NCBI GenBank assembly: GCA_025201845.1
Contig: MU603956.1
Span: forward strand, 38,911-92,886
DNA: 53,976 bases
Reading direction: 5' to 3'
Source: Martensiomyces pterosporus
Lineage: Eukaryota > Kickxellomycota > Kickxellomycetes > Kickxellales > Kickxellaceae
Within the stretch, counting starts at the first letter, position 1. Each line of letters begins with the position of its first letter. The translations under genes were made by a program, and so were the position numbers. Shown piece after piece: positions 28,587 to 39,442 of this stretch. The notes under the pieces are model-generated. The model made no database searches, was not told where the DNA came from, and worked only from the letters and a program-made list of their open reading frames with translations.

Positions 28587-30167
28587 TCACCTAATCACCT
28601 GCTTGTTGGGCCAACTGCAGGCTTCTGGAATGCGTGAAGCTGTGTGTGCAGGAAGACAAGCGTGTCGACTGTCAGAGCTGTGGTAGCTACGGCAGGCAGA
28701 AATAATAAAACCAAGGTGCACACGCAGGTGTATGAATTAGTAGGCTCAACTGACCCGCCAAAAGGGAGCGTAAAACACAGAATACTGGGGGAGCCAGGAG
28801 CGTCGAGAAGCAGAAAGGCAAAGAGAAATGCACAAGATGGGGAGAAGGTCTGTTTTGGAGCGGAATGAGGCACGAGAGCACGCGCACTAGCACACCTTTC
28901 CCTGCCGGAGCTTGTGGTATTCTTGCTTTTTCGCTGTGCACGTGTAAAATGCGAGTAAATTGGACAGCGAAAGTAGACGGGAAGGAGGAAGGAAGAGGAA
29001 GGGGGATCTTTGCTGCTGCTGCCACACAGTAAACAAGGGGAGGGGAGACAGCTAAATAACTGCCCCTGCTGCTGCACTTGAATTTGGAAAACCAAAATAA
29101 TACTATGCACGAGCACAGGTGCCGTGCAACCCTGGGAAATGCACCAACCTTGAGGTGTTGTCTGCTTGCTTTTCTAATGCCTGGGAGTGGAGCGGAGTGG
29201 AGAGTCGCTGGCTCTGTGTGTGCTGCTGCGTCTTGTGAGGCTGGTGTAGAGCGAGAGGACTCAATGGCTAGAATAATAGCAATAAACAGATGGTGGATGA
29301 AAAGCAAAGTGCAGCCTTGTGATGTCGGCCGTGGCGGCAGGTTGGGTGGCCAGCAGAGCGAGGCAAAGGCGGCAGAGATCGGCAGCACAAAAAACTGTGG
29401 AGGAAACAGGTATGAGCATGTCGCCTCAGCCCACAGCTCCCACTTCTGGATTGCCGACCTTTCTCTCTGCACGCAGACACAGCAGCATGCCTCTGCGGGC
29501 TGTGGGCTGCTGCACATGGGTCCAGTGCTCTTCCAGGAACTCCCGGCGCTGCTTCAGAAACTGCCGCTGTTTGCTGGCGCTGCACCGGGAACAACAATCC
29601 GCCTGCGCTGTGTGTGGCTTTTCGGGCAGCAGGCGTGTGGACTAGTGGCGCTGCGAACTGCACCACAAGCCGGGCGCTACAGCCTGCATTGTTGATAGTC
29701 TACGCCTGCATGCGGGCTGTAGGAAAAAAAAAACCTGGCTTGCCCAGCACGACATCGCCTTTGTAGATGGAGGCATCGAAGCGCCTACAATCGCGCAAGC
29801 GTCGCATGCACCGCGAATCCACCCATTCAGCAGGCCAGCCCGGCGACGCGCACGCCGTTTGCTGGTGCTGCCCAAGGGGTGTGCGCGCACCAGCGCTCAC
29901 GATAGGCCCGAAAAGTCGCCACGTGTATAATTGCCGTGCGATCAGTGGATCAGCCACACGTGATCTTATCTTGGCTCTCGTTTTTCCCAAGCCGCTGCAG
30001 CAGCCGTGGAATAGGGGAGAAGGTCCTTCGCCGATGGACGTACAAATACCAACGTTTTGGAGAGGCGCGCCGCGGTTCTCCTTTTCTTGTTTCCCTGTCT
30101 TCTCGGCTGCAAAAACGCACTCTTTTCCACTCGTAGACTTCGGACTGCTAAGCTCCAGCACGCGAAA
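28587..30167. other. Long intergenic region between formin and VDAC promoters
   Basis: The two flanking genes diverge. No complete gene. C/T-rich leader-like sequence on the minus strand upstream of formin is consistent with a long 5' UTR. On the minus strand, 29641-29444 reads like protein (D-C-C-S-R-C ... KQRQFLKQRREFLEEHW) and the same frame continues to 29890 across one TAG; no ATG or splice pair was found. A TATAATT at 29926-29932 on the plus strand could serve VDAC. Confidence 0.45.
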
Positions 30168-31372
30168 ATGATTCCTCCCAACTACTCTGACATCGCCAAG
30201 CCCGTCAACGATCTCTTTGGCAAGGACTACCCCTTCGGCGCCCTCAAGCTCGAGGTCAAGACCACCACTGCCAACGGCGTGTCGTTCACCGTCAACGGTG
30301 CCCAGGACCTCAAGTCGGGAGCCATCATCAGCGAGCTCAAGACCAAGTACGCTGACAAGGCCAACGGTCTCACCTACACTGAGTCGTGGAACACCGCCAA
30401 CCTCGTCACTGGCCAGATTGAGGCCTCCAACAAGTTCGCCAAGGGCCTCAAGCTCGAGGTCTCCGGCTCCTCTGCCCTCAACTCGGCGTAAGTACAAGAG
30501 CAGGCGCTTATCTGCGGCTGCCCCCGGCTGCCCCAACGCGTGTGCGTGGGCTGTGCATGAAACCAAATCGGCTCAATGGACTTGCCTTTTATGCTAATCA
30601 AGCGTGGCTCGTGTCTTTTGCGTTCTGTGCTCTGTAGCAAGCGTGCTCTTCGCTCCAAGATCAACTACCAGCAGGAGAACCTCTTTGCCCGCGTCAACGT
30701 CGATGCCCTGAACCCCGCTGTCACTGCTGATGTCACTGTCAGGTAAGAGGAGCATGTCGATTGTTGCTTATTACCGTAACGACGGCGCATGCGTCCACAA
30801 TGGGAGCGCCAGCCTGCAATTGCATTGTGATGATGCAATTTGCCGCTGTCTACCTTGTGTGACTGCTCGCGGTGCGTGCTTATCAGCAATGCATGCAAGA
30901 TGCTAATTATATGCGCTGGTGGTGTCTTATCTCTGTCTTTTCTAGCCGCGAGGGTGCCCTCCTCGGCGCTGAGCTCGCCTACGACCTCAACAGCGGAGCC
31001 GTTACCAAGACCAACTCGACCCTTGGCTACGCCGGCCCTGACTACATTGTCACCCTCCAGGGCAACAACTCGTTCAACCTTGTCCAGCTCGCCTTCTACC
31101 AGCGCGTCACCAAGGCTGTCGAGGCCGGTGCCCGCGCCGTGTACGACTTCAAGAACCCCGAGGGCGGCGTCTCTGCTGAGCTCGGCACCAAGTACATCCT
31201 GGACAAGGACGCCTACGTCAAGGCCAAGGTTGACAACGCCGGCCGCCTCGGTCTCTCGTTCACCCAGCTCCTCCGCCCCGGCGTCAAGCTCTCCCTTGCC
31301 GGTCTCTTTGACACTGCCCGTCTTCAGGAGAACGCTCACAAGCTTGGTGCTGCTCTTACCTTCGAGGCCTAA
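30168..31372 (+). CDS. POR1: Mitochondrial outer-membrane porin (VDAC), three exons
   Basis: Exons are 30168-30487, 30638-30742 and 30946-31372. Introns are 150 and 203 bp with GTAAGT...TGTAG and GTAAGA...TCTAG ends and TGCTAAT branch sites. The product is exactly 283 residues, the standard VDAC length. The N-terminus MIPPNYSDIAKPVNDLF is the voltage-sensing helix; the 19-strand barrel follows, ending with strands such as GVKLSLAGLFDTA and a final LGAALTFEA. It carries metabolites (ATP, ADP, Pi, anions) across the mitochondrial outer membrane. Codon use is strongly biased to C-ending codons, as in highly expressed genes. Confidence 0.97.
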
Positions 31373-31970
31373 GTACGGGAACCTGCCATGTAAACCCCAT
31401 TGGCCTACTTTACAGCATATTTTTTCCTCACTTGTTCCTCTTACTGCTTTTCCCTAACCCCTATTGGCATAAACCACTCTGTATGGTCTCTTAAAAACGC
31501 GCCAGTTTTTGTCCAAACGAATATCCTACCTCCGTCGATTCCCGGGCTTGGCGGTGCGCTGACGGCTGAGCGCTCGCGAATGCCTCTCACTGCCATGGCA
31601 AGGCCAAAGACATTGGTGCACAATTAGCACACACCCAATGCTATTTTGCGGGCATGGGGAATCTGAGACATACAGCAAGCAGTAGAGGTTGGGCTATTGA
31701 TTGTGATGTCGTTTTTCCTCTGCTCAGTCGCCATGTTTCGTATATGCCATGTTCGGTTGTTATATATTGGCCGGTGCCGGCTTGCCCGGCGCTCCTGTTG
31801 CGCACAGCTAGCCCGCTCCACTATCCCATCTCATTCATCGCACCCCATTCATCGCACAGATCTCGCTGCTTTGTAGCCCACCTCTCTCCCTCCCTACTAG
31901 TCTCTCGCCCACAGATATCCTCTTCTGGACACCCCTGTAGTTACTATTCAAACCGGTAGTTTTCGCACAG
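31373..31970. other. Intergenic: VDAC 3' end and sugar-porter promoter
   Basis: No gene. A TATATATT box lies at 31761-31768, about 200 bp before the next start, followed by C/T-rich leader. Confidence 0.45.
31761..31768 (+). promoter_or_regulatory. TATA box of the sugar-porter gene
   Basis: TATATATT, about 200 bp upstream of the ATG at 31971, followed by a pyrimidine-rich leader. Confidence 0.45.
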
Positions 31971-33671
31971 ATGGCGGTGGGCTTTGCGAAACCCTGCAAC
32001 GGGAACAATGCCAAGACAAAGTACATCGACACGCCAGTACCCCGAGTGTTCGCCGTTTCTGTTCACGACGTGGACAGCGGCAAGTTCCAGGACTCTCGCA
32101 ACGCCGGGCTCAGCTGGTACGTCCTCATCACTGTCGTGCTAGCCTCGCTTTCAGCGGTCAACATCGGCTGGATATTCGGCGTGGCCAACATCAGCAAGAC
32201 GTCGATCTGCCAGTTCGATCCGATCAGCGACACCCAGCACAGTGACTTTCCCAGCCTCATCGTCTTCACCGAGCACTCGTGGGCAATTGCCATGGTTGCC
32301 ATGTCTGTTGGCGGGTTTCTTGGCGCACTAGTCTCTGGCATCATTTCAGACAACATTGGGCGCCGCAACACCATTGTCATCAACAATGGCTTCTTCATCG
32401 CGGGCGCCGTTCTCCTGGGCACTGCAACCACGTCGGTGCACTTCACCCTGGGCCGCTTTGTCTTCGGGGTAGGCTGCGGCGTGGCATCGAGTGCGGTGTG
32501 CACGTACATTGGCGAGATCGCGCCCATTCGCTGGCGCGGGTTCTTTGGCGCCTTCTTCCAGCTCTCCGTGGTCATCGGCATCCTGACCTCGCAGGTAGCC
32601 GCCATGTTCCTCAGCAGCAACCTCCAGTGGCGCATCCTTGTCTCGCTGCCTGGCTTCGTCTCTATTTTGCAGATCGCGCTGCTTCCGCTGCGCGTCGAGT
32701 CTCCCAGCTACTTGATCAAGGCGCACCACGTCAACGAGGCCCGGCATGCGCTGCTCAAGCTGCGTCGCGGGCATGATGTCACCAGCGAGTGGCAGGACTG
32801 CCTGGCGTCCTTGAATGATCCGCATATGGATGATGTCGATGAGCTGGTAAAGGCAGAAAGCGCCAACCCAGCGCAGGCACAGCAAAACAACAACCCGACG
32901 GAGGCCACTTCGGGCGGCAACGACAGCAACGCGACTATGCTGCCCGAAAACATGCCAGGCTCTCGTGCGCGCATCGCCAGCATCTGGCAGATCATGCGCG
33001 GCAGCACACGCGACGACCTGCGGCACTTGTTCACCTGCTGCACGGTGCTCATGGCGCTGCAGCAGCTGTCTGGGATCCATGGGATCATATTCTGCTCCAG
33101 CTCGCTGCCGCTAAAGCTCTTTGACCAGACCACCGCATTGAGCACCAAGTGGGCGTGCATTGGCGTCAGTGCGAGTGCCACTCCGGCGGTCTTCCTATGC
33201 ATGTCGTGGGTGGACAAGCTGGGCCGCCGGCCGATGCTCCTGGGAGGGTTTGGTGGCATGATTATTTGCAGCACACTCATCTCCATCGGCATGTTCTTTG
33301 GACCAAGCACCATGGTGACTGCCGCGGTGTTCCTGTACCACTTCCTATACAACATGAGCATTGGCACCGTTCCGTGGTTCTACATGGCCGAGTGCGTGCC
33401 CAGATATGCGCTGAGCTCGACGATTGTGTTTGCCTGCTCGGTCAACTGGGGCCTGTCGGTCGTTCTCACCCTGCTTGTCCCGTTTATCGAGAGTCACTTG
33501 TCGCAGTATCCGTTTGCGGCGTTTGGTGGGTTCAGTCTGGCTGGGCTATTGTTCGTTATGCTGTGCGTGCCAGAGACCACAGGCAAGCCTGCGTTGGACG
33601 TTGTGCGGGCGCACAGCGGCACACCGCATGTTGCCGACAAGCACACCGAGAACAAGCCGCAAGCCAGATGA
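31971..33671 (+). CDS. Sugar-porter-family MFS transporter (GLUT/HXT-like)
   Basis: Single exon, 566 residues, twelve helices. Sugar-porter signatures are visible: D-N-I-G-R-R after helix 2, GRFVFGVGCGV in helix 4, Y-I-G-E-I-A-P (PESPR-equivalent region VESPSYL later), QQLSGIHGIIF in helix 7, DKLGRRPMLL after helix 8 and VPWFYMAECVP in helix 10. The QQLSG[I/T] helix-7 motif is the hexose-binding face in GLUT and HXT proteins. The central loop between helices 6 and 7 is unusually long (about 100 residues, Asn/Gln-rich). Probably a plasma-membrane hexose or polyol facilitator or symporter; the substrate is not determinable. Confidence 0.92.
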   Translation: MAVGFAKPCNGNNAKTKYIDTPVPRVFAVSVHDVDSGKFQDSRNAGLSWYVLITVVLASLSAVNIGWIFGVANISKTSICQFDPISDTQHSDFPSLIVFTEHSWAIAMVAMSVGGFLGALVSGIISDNIGRRNTIVINNGFFIAGAVLLGTATTSVHFTLGRFVFGVGCGVASSAVCTYIGEIAPIRWRGFFGAFFQLSVVIGILTSQVAAMFLSSNLQWRILVSLPGFVSILQIALLPLRVESPSYLIKAHHVNEARHALLKLRRGHDVTSEWQDCLASLNDPHMDDVDELVKAESANPAQAQQNNNPTEATSGGNDSNATMLPENMPGSRARIASIWQIMRGSTRDDLRHLFTCCTVLMALQQLSGIHGIIFCSSSLPLKLFDQTTALSTKWACIGVSASATPAVFLCMSWVDKLGRRPMLLGGFGGMIICSTLISIGMFFGPSTMVTAAVFLYHFLYNMSIGTVPWFYMAECVPRYALSSTIVFACSVNWGLSVVLTLLVPFIESHLSQYPFAAFGGFSLAGLLFVMLCVPETTGKPALDVVRAHSGTPHVADKHTENKPQAR

Positions 33672-35037
33672 TCCGCGTGTGGCGAGATGGCTCCTTTGCA
33701 TTTAAACTTTCCACCTTCCCCTCTTCCTTCCTTTCTCTCTTTCCCTCCCCCCTTTTTCTTGTCAGGCAGTATCAATCACTCATAGACTCTTCAAGCAAAC
33801 CAAGGAAAACACGGCGCCTATTGCAGCCCGTGCACGTAATGCGCACCTGCGTACACCGAAGCACAGCAAGGAGCGCAGAGGCTTTGGCCGTGGCATATGA
33901 CACACATATGGCCTCCGAGGAGAATGCCATGTATGCAGCTTGTTGCTGAAATCTATGCATGCGCACTATTGTGCCTGCGCGTTCTCCCCGGAAATCATCC
34001 AGCGACGAACAGCGAGCAGCGAAGAACGAACAGCAGGCAGAGTGAAGTCGCAGCATCCAGCCAATGGGTTCCCTGGAAGGCAGCACGGATGGGATGGCTG
34101 TGTATTTTTGAAATGCACGTCAATCCAGACTGTGGATTTTTATTTGCGCTCTTAGCAGCGGTCAGCCTTTGCGTGCACTCAGTGTCGCTCCTTTTTTAGG
34201 TGCAGCTAGTTTGGCACAAGATTCCGCAGATAGTCACTTGGCTCTTGGCCATCGTTTCCGCTGCATGTCGGCGCAAGAGGGGGCAATTAGACAAGGGCAA
34301 TTGGGGCAAGTTTATTGCCACATTGTGCTTGTTTTGCTTGGTCAGGGAAGCGCGGGGTGTGGAGGAGCATGTGTGGTAATTTATGCTTTTTTCGACAGGA
34401 AACACACGGCCACCGACCACCCGGGCTTATTTATTCAGCCCCTCCTCGCAGCTTGGAGGAGCGCAATTGAGGGGGGGGGTCATAAGGGGCTCGCTCTACC
34501 GAGGCACCAACCCAGCAGCAGGGGCAAAAAGAGCGTAGAAAAGGTGTGCGCGGAATGCTCGATGACGAGAGATCGGCGGCCGTCACGATGCAAGATTTTC
34601 TTGCTGATGTTCAGAACCAGGCAGCAGTGTGGTGAAAGAGCCGCTGTGCAGAGCCCGACCGAGTGTGGCCAAGTGTGGCCAAGCAGAGGAGAAAGACACG
34701 AGGGAGGGGATCGCCGGCAAGCGAGGGGGCGGCAGCTAGAAAAGCTAAACTACCCGGGAAAGGAGCAAGGACCGGGTGCATGCCCCTGTGGAAGCACCTC
34801 CAGCGCCTGATCAGAACTCTTTTCTCGCTCGCTGTGCCACTGGTGTCCAAAAAAAAAACCGCTATAAGAGTCCGAGCTGCGCTCTGTCGCCCACTTTTTC
34901 TTTTGCCCCGTTTTCCAGCACGCTCCTTTTCTTTCCCCGCACCTGCTGCCTGATACAACCTCTTTTTTTTACAGCAATATCCTGCGGCGCAAGCACCCCA
35001 CTTTTATACTTGCTTCAATAGTCCGAGCGCTGCAGTA
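33672..35037. other. Intergenic: sugar porter 3' flank and antiporter promoter
   Basis: No supported gene in 1.4 kb. Features: polypyrimidine tract 33716-33765, a G9 run near 34470, an A9 run near 34850, and a TATAAGAG box at 34863-34870. A minus-strand frame ending at 33772 (to a GTG at 34086) has a C-x2-C and reads slightly like protein but lacks an ATG. Confidence 0.45.
34863..34870 (+). promoter_or_regulatory. TATA box of the K+/H+ antiporter gene
   Basis: TATAAGAG 168 bp before the start codon, followed by a long C/T-rich leader. Confidence 0.45.
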
Positions 35038-38000
35038 ATGGCTGGCGGAGTCGACGCTCCCAGCATCATCTCGGGGCGCAACCCCATCGCCTACTCCACT
35101 AGCGACCCACTGGTCCTGTTCATTGTCCAGGTAAGCACCACCCAGCCTGCCCACCGGCTTTCTCCACAAACGCTGCTGCCACTGCTCTGCACCGTCTTCT
35201 AACGCCTTTACCCTGGTGCCCCGGTGTAGCTTCTCATCATCGTATGCATCTGCAGATTCCTGCACATATTCCTGAAAAGAATCAACCAGCCGACGGTCAT
35301 CTCCGAGATCGTCGGCGGCATCATCCTTGGCCCCACGGTGCTGGGCCGCTGGAAGGCATTCAACACCAACGTGTTCCCGCCCGCCTCTCTGGTCAACCTC
35401 AACCTTGTGGCAAACTTTGGCCTGGTCCTCTTCCTCTTCATGGTCGGGCTCGAGCTGGACCCCCGCGTGCTCAAGCGCAACCTCCACAGGAGCATCGCCA
35501 TCAGCACCGCCGGCATGGCTCTGCCGTTTGTGTTGGGAATAGCCACCAGCTACGCCCTGTACCACATGCTTGATGGCACAGGCAAGTTTGTCAACTTTCT
35601 GCTCTTCTGCGGCGTGGCAATGGCCATCACAGCGTTCCCCGTGCTCGCCCGGATCCTCACGGAGCAGAACCTGCTCAAGACCACGGTTGGCTCCATCGCC
35701 ATCTCGTCGGCTGCCATCGACGACGTCGTCTCGTGGTGCCTCCTGGCCCTTGTAGTCGCACTGACGAACAACTCCTCGGGGCTGAGCGCCCTCTGGGTGT
35801 TCCTTGTCGGCGCCGGGTGGACGCTGTTCATCCTGTTTGCCGTCAAGCCGCTGTATCTGTGGTATCTCCAGCGCAGCGGGTGCTTGGCGGGCCGTGAGCC
35901 GTCGCAGATGGTCCTGTTTGTGACCTTCATGATGGTCCTCATCTCGGCGTTCTTTACGGACGCCATTGGCATCCATGCGATCTTTGGCGGGTTCCTCGTT
36001 GGTGTCATTGTGCCGCACGACGGCGGGTTCGCCATCAAGGTGACGGAGAAGATCGAAGACGTGGTGCAGATATTCTTCCTGCCCATATACTTTGCGCTCT
36101 CGGGGCTCAAGACCAACCTCTCCGACCTCAACGACGGCAAGACCTGGGGTCTTTTGATTCTCATCTGCGTGGTGGCCTTTGTCGGGAAAATCGTCGGGTG
36201 CACCCTGGCTGCCCGGTTCAGCAAGTTCACGTGGCGCGAGTCACTCACCATCGGGTTCCTGATGAACTGCAAGGGGCTGGTCGAGCTCATCGTGCTCAAC
36301 ATCGGGCTGCAGGCTGGCGTTATCAACACCAAGGTGTTCACAATGATGGTGGTCAAGGCTCTGGTGACCACCTTTGTTACCACGCCGGCAGTCGTGTGGC
36401 TGTACCCGCTCAAGTACCAGAAGCGGCTGGAGGATGCGGCTGGCGCCAAGGACGACGACGCGCAGAGCGCTATCACCAGGCGCCATGGACCCGAGGCAGG
36501 CGCGCCGATGAGTCTGCTTGTGGTCCTCAGCAGACTGCAGCAGGTGCCTGGCCTGATGACGCTCTTGGGCTACCTGCACCACCAGCCGGAGCTGAGCAGC
36601 GCGCGCAAGCTCGCCCACGCCAGCGACGGCAGGGGCAAGCCAGCGGTCACCCATGGGTATCTGTACAGGCCAATCCGCGTATTCGGCCTACGGCTGCTGG
36701 AGCTGACGAGCAGGAACTCGTCGGTCATGCACCAGTACGAGTCCGAGATGCAGGTCATCACGGACCCCGTCATGTCGATGTTCCGCGCATTCGCAAGGGT
36801 CGCTGACATGGTGTTCCACGCCTCGCTGTCGTACAGCGACCCCGAGCACTTCGTCGACACCGTGCTGGGGAGCTCCAGGGACGCCGATGCCGAACTCACC
36901 GTTGTCTCGGCCTTTGGTCGCGGGTCGTCAGGCAGTGCGGATGTCGCCTTGGTGGATCCGTCGTCCGCAGGCAATCCCCTGGGCACCGTGTCGCCCGGGT
37001 GGTTTACCAGCATGGGGTGGGGGTTCACCACGGCGCAGCAGGCTGCATTTATCACTGCACTGTTTGACAAGGCAAAGGGGCACGTCGGCGTGTTCATCGA
37101 CTGCGGCATCTCGGATGGCGCTGTTGTTGCCAATGCTGAGGGCACTGGCGACTTTGGACCACCAGAGAGCTCGGGCACGGCTCCAAAGGACAGCAAGGCT
37201 GTGGCCGTCACAGCGGCAGCAGCCAGCACTGCTGGCCATGTGCCAAACCCTCTGTATTTCACCGATGGCCGGCGGGTGCCCCTCGTTGTGGTGCCGTTCT
37301 TCGGCGGGCCCGACGACCGCCAAGCTCTGCGCCTTGCGGCCGATCTGTGCACGCACTCATCGGTGCAGGTAGTCGTGTGGCGATTTGTCAAGGCCGACGG
37401 ACCCACCAACATGGACGTGGTATTGCGCGAGGACCAGTTCCCCGCCCGCCCGACCATCCCCGAAACGCCAGCGGCAGCACACCACCACAAGTCGCTGAAG
37501 GACGAGGTCGACCCTTGGAGCAACTCACTGCGCGACCGTAGCCTTGACCTGGCTGCCACAAGAGTGGGGGTTGAGGAGGGTGCTGGCAGTGAGGCAGCGG
37601 AGAGGCAGGAGGACGAGATATTCATCGATGCCTGCCTGAGGCCTCGTCCAGTGGACTCGCAGATGGCTAGGGGTTCGGCTGAGCACGGGGGCAGCCACTC
37701 GGCCACTGCGTCGCCTACTGCGTCGCCCAGTGGCCCTGGTGCCACGCAGACTGCGGCTATGCCGCCGGGCAACCTGCAGCTGGGCCAAGCAAATGGCGAC
37801 GAGCAGGAGGAGGCAGAGGCCGCGTCGCCACAGCCAGGCGGCGGGCTGAGGCAGAAGATCACGCAGAAGCTACGCCTGCGCCACGCCCCCACGCCTGGCA
37901 CAAACGAGCTCAAGCGCACAGACTCGTGGGACACGCAGCACAACGAGTGCTCGACGCTCACAGCGGGGGTGCGCGGCACGCAGTACGCCAACATGACGAT

Positions 38001-38298
38001 CGAAACGGTCGTTACTGCCACGCCCCTGCAGACGCTGCTGCTCCGCGCAAGGGCGCTCTCTGCACCCGACCTCATTGTGTGTGGGCGCTCGGTCAGAGTC
38101 AGCTTGGCGTACTTCAACAATGCGCAGGAGCTGGCCGCATACACGCCTGCGGGCCATGCCAACACGAAGCTGGAGAGGCAGAGGGCCCTGGGCACCGTCA
38201 CCGAGCATCTGCTGGGATTCGGAACTAGCGCCAGCCTGCTGGTGATCCAGGGTGGCAGGCAGGATGCTGGGCTAGCCGGCGCCGACAAGGAGGCATAG
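35038..38298 (+). CDS. KHA1: K+/H+ antiporter, Kha1 type (CPA2 family), two exons
   Basis: Exon 1 is 35038-35130 (MAGGVDAPSIISGRNPIAYS...), intron 35131-35229 (GTAAGC...TGTAG, 99 bp), exon 2 35230-38298; 1053 residues in total. The membrane part (about 1-440) matches CPA2 exchangers: QPTVISEIVGGIILGPTVLG early, FMVGLELDP, A-F-P-V-L-A-R-I-L, and S-S-A-A-I-D-D-V with the Asp-Asp pair that carries ions. Fungal Kha1 works in Golgi or endosomal membranes for K+ and pH balance. The cytosolic tail of about 600 residues is longer than in yeast Kha1 (873 total). It holds a region with alternating hydrophobic strands (FITALFDKAKGHVGVFIDCG; LVVVPFFGGPDDRQALRLA) resembling universal-stress-like regulatory domains, split by disordered Ser/Thr/Ala stretches. 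Confidence 0.93.
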
Positions 38299-38478
38299 GC
38301 CATGAATGCAGTTCTTTTTATTTTATTTTATGATACATGTATGTATAGCCGACCTTCAGTCTTGATATAAATAATCCAGGCAAGAAAAGAAAAGAAAGCA
38401 CGCCTCTAAGACCGAGCACTGAGAGAAGCTGGGGGAATAGAATACAAGAGGAGAGAACGAACATGCGTGCACAGCCCG

Positions 38479-38940
38479 CTATGCGCTCATCAGCTGCGCT
38501 AGCTCGTCCATCGCATTCTCTACAGCCGCCTGGTGTCTCTCGTACACAGCTGCCATCTTCTCTCTTTCCTCCTTTGCCTTCTGCTCCAGCTGCGCCAGGG
38601 TCAGAATGGGCGCCTGTCCGATACCCCTCAGGCTCTCGCTAAGATCCTCGTTCTCCAGCAGCGAGCGATCCAGCGACGACCGCACCTCGCGGCGGCCCGC
38701 ATTGTGCTTCACAGAGGCCTGCGAGATATGCAGAATGTCGGGCACAGCAAATGCCTGCTGCAGGGCTTTGGCCCGCTGCCTCTTGGTCTTCTCGTCAGTC
38801 TTCCTGCTGCCCAGGCTTCCTCCCGCTCCACGCTTGGTCTTGGAGCCGGAGCTGCGGGCTGTGGCATCGGTGCGCTTCGTGCTCTGCAGCTTGCGCTTCA
38901 GCGCCTCCTTCTTGCTCTCCTGTGAGCTGCGGTTGGCCAT
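38479..38940 (-). CDS. Small basic protein with C-terminal coiled coil (unrecognised)
   Basis: From the ATG at 38938-38940 the product is 153 residues. The first 60 are very Lys/Arg/Ser-rich (SKKEALKRKLQSTKR, nuclear-targeting-like). The middle has a conserved-looking segment (FAVPDILHISQASVKHNAGRREVRSSLDRS, here split for reading), and the last 50 residues form a heptad-like helix (LAQLEQKAKEEREKMAAVYE). I do not recognise the family; a small nuclear or chromosome-associated subunit would fit. The start codon and first 32 codons lie within a perfect 116-bp tandem duplication, so a second identical start sits upstream, out of frame (see findings). Converges with the antiporter gene about 180 bp away. 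Confidence 0.6.
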   Translation of the reverse strand: MANRSSQESKKEALKRKLQSTKRTDATARSSGSKTKRGAGGSLGSRKTDEKTKRQRAKALQQAFAVPDILHISQASVKHNAGRREVRSSLDRSLLENEDLSESLRGIGQAPILTLAQLEQKAKEEREKMAAVYERHQAAVENAMDELAQLMSA

Positions 38941-39076
38941 TTGGAAAAAAAGAAAAGGAAGCCGGAGCTGCGGGCTGTGGCATCGGTGCGCTTCGTGCTC
39001 TGCAGCTTGCGCTTCAGCGCCTCCTTCTTGCTCTCCTGTGAGCTGCGGTTGGCCATTTGGAAAAAAAGAAAAGGAA
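38845..39076. repeat. Perfect 116-bp tandem duplication across a start codon
   Basis: Units 38845-38960 and 38961-39076 are identical. Each contains, on the minus strand, 20 bp of leader, an ATG, and about 32 codons of the small basic protein. Since 116 is not a multiple of three, the upstream ATG (39054-39056) reads out of frame into a stop at 38898-38900, after 52 codons. There is no GT in the minus-strand unit, so splicing cannot remove one copy from within. Confidence 0.97.
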
Positions 39077-39442
39077 AAAGCTGGAGCCCCCGGTGGAATA
39101 TATGCTGGCGCGGAATATTTGTGCCGAAAAACAGAGCGGAACAAAGGGAAAGGGAGAGGGCTCTGCAGAGGCTGCGAGGGAGGTGCCCTTGCGTGAAAAA
39201 AAAAAAAACTCGGCACTTGCACAGGCAGAGAAGCCAGGCGCTCGAGCCGCGCAGCCTTCGAGCTGGCGAGCCGATGCAGTTGACGAAAGAAAAAGAGCAC
39301 ACGGGCAGCAAGAGTAAATATTCGCCCTGTTGACTTCAAATTTCGCCCTTGGCTTTCCATTCGCCTTGCGCGTCCTCTACCCTTCCCGGTCCTCGCATTC
39401 CCCCCTTTCATTATTATATCGCTCTATTTGAATACTCCAACT
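39077..39442. other. Divergent promoter region, small basic protein and Nup155
   Basis: About 370 bp shared by the two divergent genes. It has an A12 run (39196-39207) that reads as a T-tract in the minus-strand leader, and AT-rich ATTATTATATCG just before the nucleoporin start. No gene. Confidence 0.4.

Noticed and set aside
28687..29517. 276-residue minus-strand frame upstream of formin
   Set aside because: Composition (runs of Leu/Ser/Pro from C/T-rich leader) and lack of any motif fit a UTR; kept only as intergenic.
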